A stretch of DNA of 6,320 nucleotides from an uncultured Verrucomicrobiota bacterium. Its GTDB lineage: Bacteria; Verrucomicrobiota; Verrucomicrobiia; Methylacidiphilales; Verrucolacustridaceae. Below are positions 5,203 through 6,320 of this stretch, in pieces. The notes below the pieces were generated by a model. That model was not told where the DNA came from, ran no database searches, and worked only from the letters and a program-made list of their open reading frames with translations. Location: assembly GCA_903905395.1 (NCBI GenBank), contig CAIVGD010000226.1, forward strand, positions 1 through 6,320, read 5' to 3'. A program made the position numbers and the translations under genes. The first letter of the stretch is position 1. Each line of letters opens with the position of its first letter.

Positions 5203-6286
5203 AACCCTTACCTGAGCTCAATCCCAACCTCTGCCCAGTGTAGCCTTTGGCCTGCACCGATTTGCACCAAGCCGGATTGTCCAGATACCAACGGACAGTC
5301 TTCCTCAACCCGTCGGCAAAAGAGACGCGGGGAATCCAAGAAAGATGAGATTTGAATTTCGCGGCGTCCGTCGCGTAGCGCCGATCGTGACCTGGGCGGT
5401 CGGTGACAGTTTCCATCAACTCTCGGTAAGGCTTTCCGCCCGCTCGGGGCTGCATTTGATCTAAAAGATCACAAATACCTCCCAAAACGGCCAAGTTATC
5501 TTGCTCCTCATCCGCTCCGACTTGGTAGGCCTCCCCTGCCTGACCTGCTTGTCGGGCGGCCTCCACGGCTCGTGCAGTGTCTTCGACATGCAACCAGTCC
5601 CTCACCTGCTTGCCGTCCCCATAGACAGGAATTCTCTCCCCAGCGATCGCCCTCAGGACGGCTAGAGGAATCAGTTTTTCCGGAAATTGATAGGGGCCGT
5701 AGTTATTCGAGGGTCGCAGAACGACGGTGGGGATTCCGTAGGTGCGGAAATAAGCGCGGCAAAGATGATCCGCCGCGGCTTTCGATGCCGCATACGGACT
5801 GTTGGGCGCGAAAGTGGAAGTCTCCCTGAACGGGGGATCGGACGGTTCCAAAGATCCATGCACTTCATCGGTTGAAAGGTGGACAAAGCGGAAAAGGCTT
5901 TTTGCGGGGGCATTCGCAATCGCGAGATAACGCCGGGTGGCCTCCAGCAGGGTGAAGGTGCCGGTGACGTTGGTGTGTAAAAACGGAGATGGCTCATCAA
6001 TCGAGCGATCCACATGCGACTCCGCGGCAAAGTTTACTATCGAAACGGGGCGATGTTTTTCCAGAAGGCGGGTGACGAGGGCGGCATCGGCAATGTCTCC
6101 CACCACCACCTCGCATCGGCCCTCAGCCTCCTCGGCTTGGAGATTGGGTCGGTGTCCCGCGTAGGTCAGCTTGTCGAGCACCACGGCGGTGGCACTGGTA
6201 CGGGTCGCCAGAAGATGCCGCACGTAATTGGATCCGATAAATCCACACGCCCCCGTGACCAGAATCACCTCGTTCGATTTTGCCAT
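5201..6286 (-). CDS. rmlB: dTDP-glucose 4,6-dehydratase RmlB (RfbB)
   Basis: Cytoplasmic NAD-dependent extended SDR enzyme that converts dTDP-glucose to dTDP-4-keto-6-deoxyglucose, the branch point to dTDP-L-rhamnose and other deoxysugars. Residues are numbered from the ATG at 6286, giving 361 residues, normal for the family. The NAD-binding GACGFIG is at 12-18, LDKLTYAG at 37-44, AAESHVDRSI at 88-97, the catalytic STDE at 138-141, and the YAASK triad segment at 165-169 (Tyr165, Lys169). RPSNNYGPYQFPEKLIP (191-207) and the C-terminal GHDRRYATD and GQRLGL blocks are typical RmlB marks. STDEVHG replaces the more usual STDEVYG, a minor change. A TTG at 6301 would add five residues (MVEGR), but those codons form the purine-rich GAAGGGAGG that looks like the ribosome site for the ATG; the GGAGG abuts the ATG, so spacing is unusually short. 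It forms an operon with glf. Genes rmlA, rmlC and rmlD are not in the window. A dehydratase acting on another NDP-sugar is less likely. Confidence 0.95.
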   Translation of the reverse strand: MAKSNEVILVTGACGFIGSNYVRHLLATRTSATAVVLDKLTYAGHRPNLQAEEAEGRCEVVVGDIADAALVTRLLEKHRPVSIVNFAAESHVDRSIDEPSPFLHTNVTGTFTLLEATRRYLAIANAPAKSLFRFVHLSTDEVHGSLEPSDPPFRETSTFAPNSPYAASKAAADHLCRAYFRTYGIPTVVLRPSNNYGPYQFPEKLIPLAVLRAIAGERIPVYGDGKQVRDWLHVEDTARAVEAARQAGQAGEAYQVGADEEQDNLAVLGGICDLLDQMQPRAGGKPYRELMETVTDRPGHDRRYATDAAKFKSHLSWIPRVSFADGLRKTVRWYLDNPAWCKSVQAKGYTGQRLGLSSGKG

Positions 6287-6320
6287 CCTCCCTTCTACCA
6301 ACCCACCCCCCCCGCCGACC
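6287..6320 (-). other. rmlB 5' leader with a G8 tract
   Basis: The minus strand upstream of rmlB carries eight consecutive G residues (6313 to 6306), 19 bases before the ATG, then a purine-rich GAAGGGAGG directly against the start. One upstream frame ends at a TAG (6297 to 6295), so a preceding gene could finish here, but only seven codons are visible. No promoter can be identified because the window ends. Confidence 0.35.

Noticed and set aside
4618..5355. A 245-codon plus-strand frame antisense to glf and the end of rmlB
   Set aside because: It overlaps two firmly identified genes on the opposite strand, shows no domain, and looks like a complement shadow.
6299..6301. TTG at 6301 as the rmlB start
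   Set aside because: It would translate the purine-rich GAAGGGAGG that looks like the ribosome site and would add residues not expected before the NAD-binding fold. The ATG at 6286 is preferred.
1..6320. CRISPR arrays, tRNA or rRNA genes, complete insertion sequences, toxin-antitoxin or defence genes
   Set aside because: I found no regularly spaced repeats, no tRNA-like cloverleaf in the one intergenic gap, no transposase gene, and no defence-type domains in the supported genes.

Overview
The window is GC-rich, densely coding bacterial chromosome. The gene mix suggests a Gram-negative-type envelope: a Sec-exported L,D-transpeptidase, an SLC5-type sodium symporter, a dTDP-glucose dehydratase and a nucleotide-sugar furanose mutase. 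Protein style and codon habits recall Verrucomicrobiota or another PVC-group lineage, but this is an impression and not a proven placement.

Layout. (1) Positions 1-3001, plus strand, hold a tightly packed run. It contains a possible last few codons of an upstream gene, a rhomboid/Derlin-fold membrane protein without the rhomboid catalytic motifs, a secreted L,D-transpeptidase (YkuD/COG3786 type) that starts on a TTG inside the preceding stop codon, and a sodium:solute symporter of the SSS family. The 4-base overlaps and the 9-base gap imply one operon with translational coupling. (2) Positions 3002-3269 are the only real intergenic gap. It is AT-rich in the middle and holds several small palindromes and a doubled GGGGTCAG motif that resembles degraded REP/RAYT-type repeats. 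(3) Positions 3270-4076, plus strand, encode LarE, the sulfur-inserting PP-loop enzyme of nickel-pincer cofactor synthesis. It carries the three-cysteine pattern associated with iron-sulfur-dependent LarE. No other lar gene is in view. (4) Positions 4078-6286, minus strand, hold rmlB followed by glf, a two-gene glycan-precursor unit that converges on larE with a single base between the two stop codons. A perfect 7-bp hairpin spans both stops.

How the parts work together. The first operon looks like an envelope and transport unit; the joint role of its three proteins cannot be read from the sequence. The minus-strand pair makes dTDP-4-keto-6-deoxyglucose (entry to rhamnose and other deoxysugars) and a UDP-hexofuranose, so it probably belongs to an O-antigen or exopolysaccharide cluster that continues outside the window. 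The strongest single clue is in the mutase. A histidine normally conserved in UDP-galactopyranose mutases is arginine here, the same change linked to UDP-GalNAc acceptance in the Campylobacter jejuni enzyme.

I see no clear new multi-gene system. The window is mostly recognisable housekeeping and envelope genes, with a few specific residues and junctions that merit a check.
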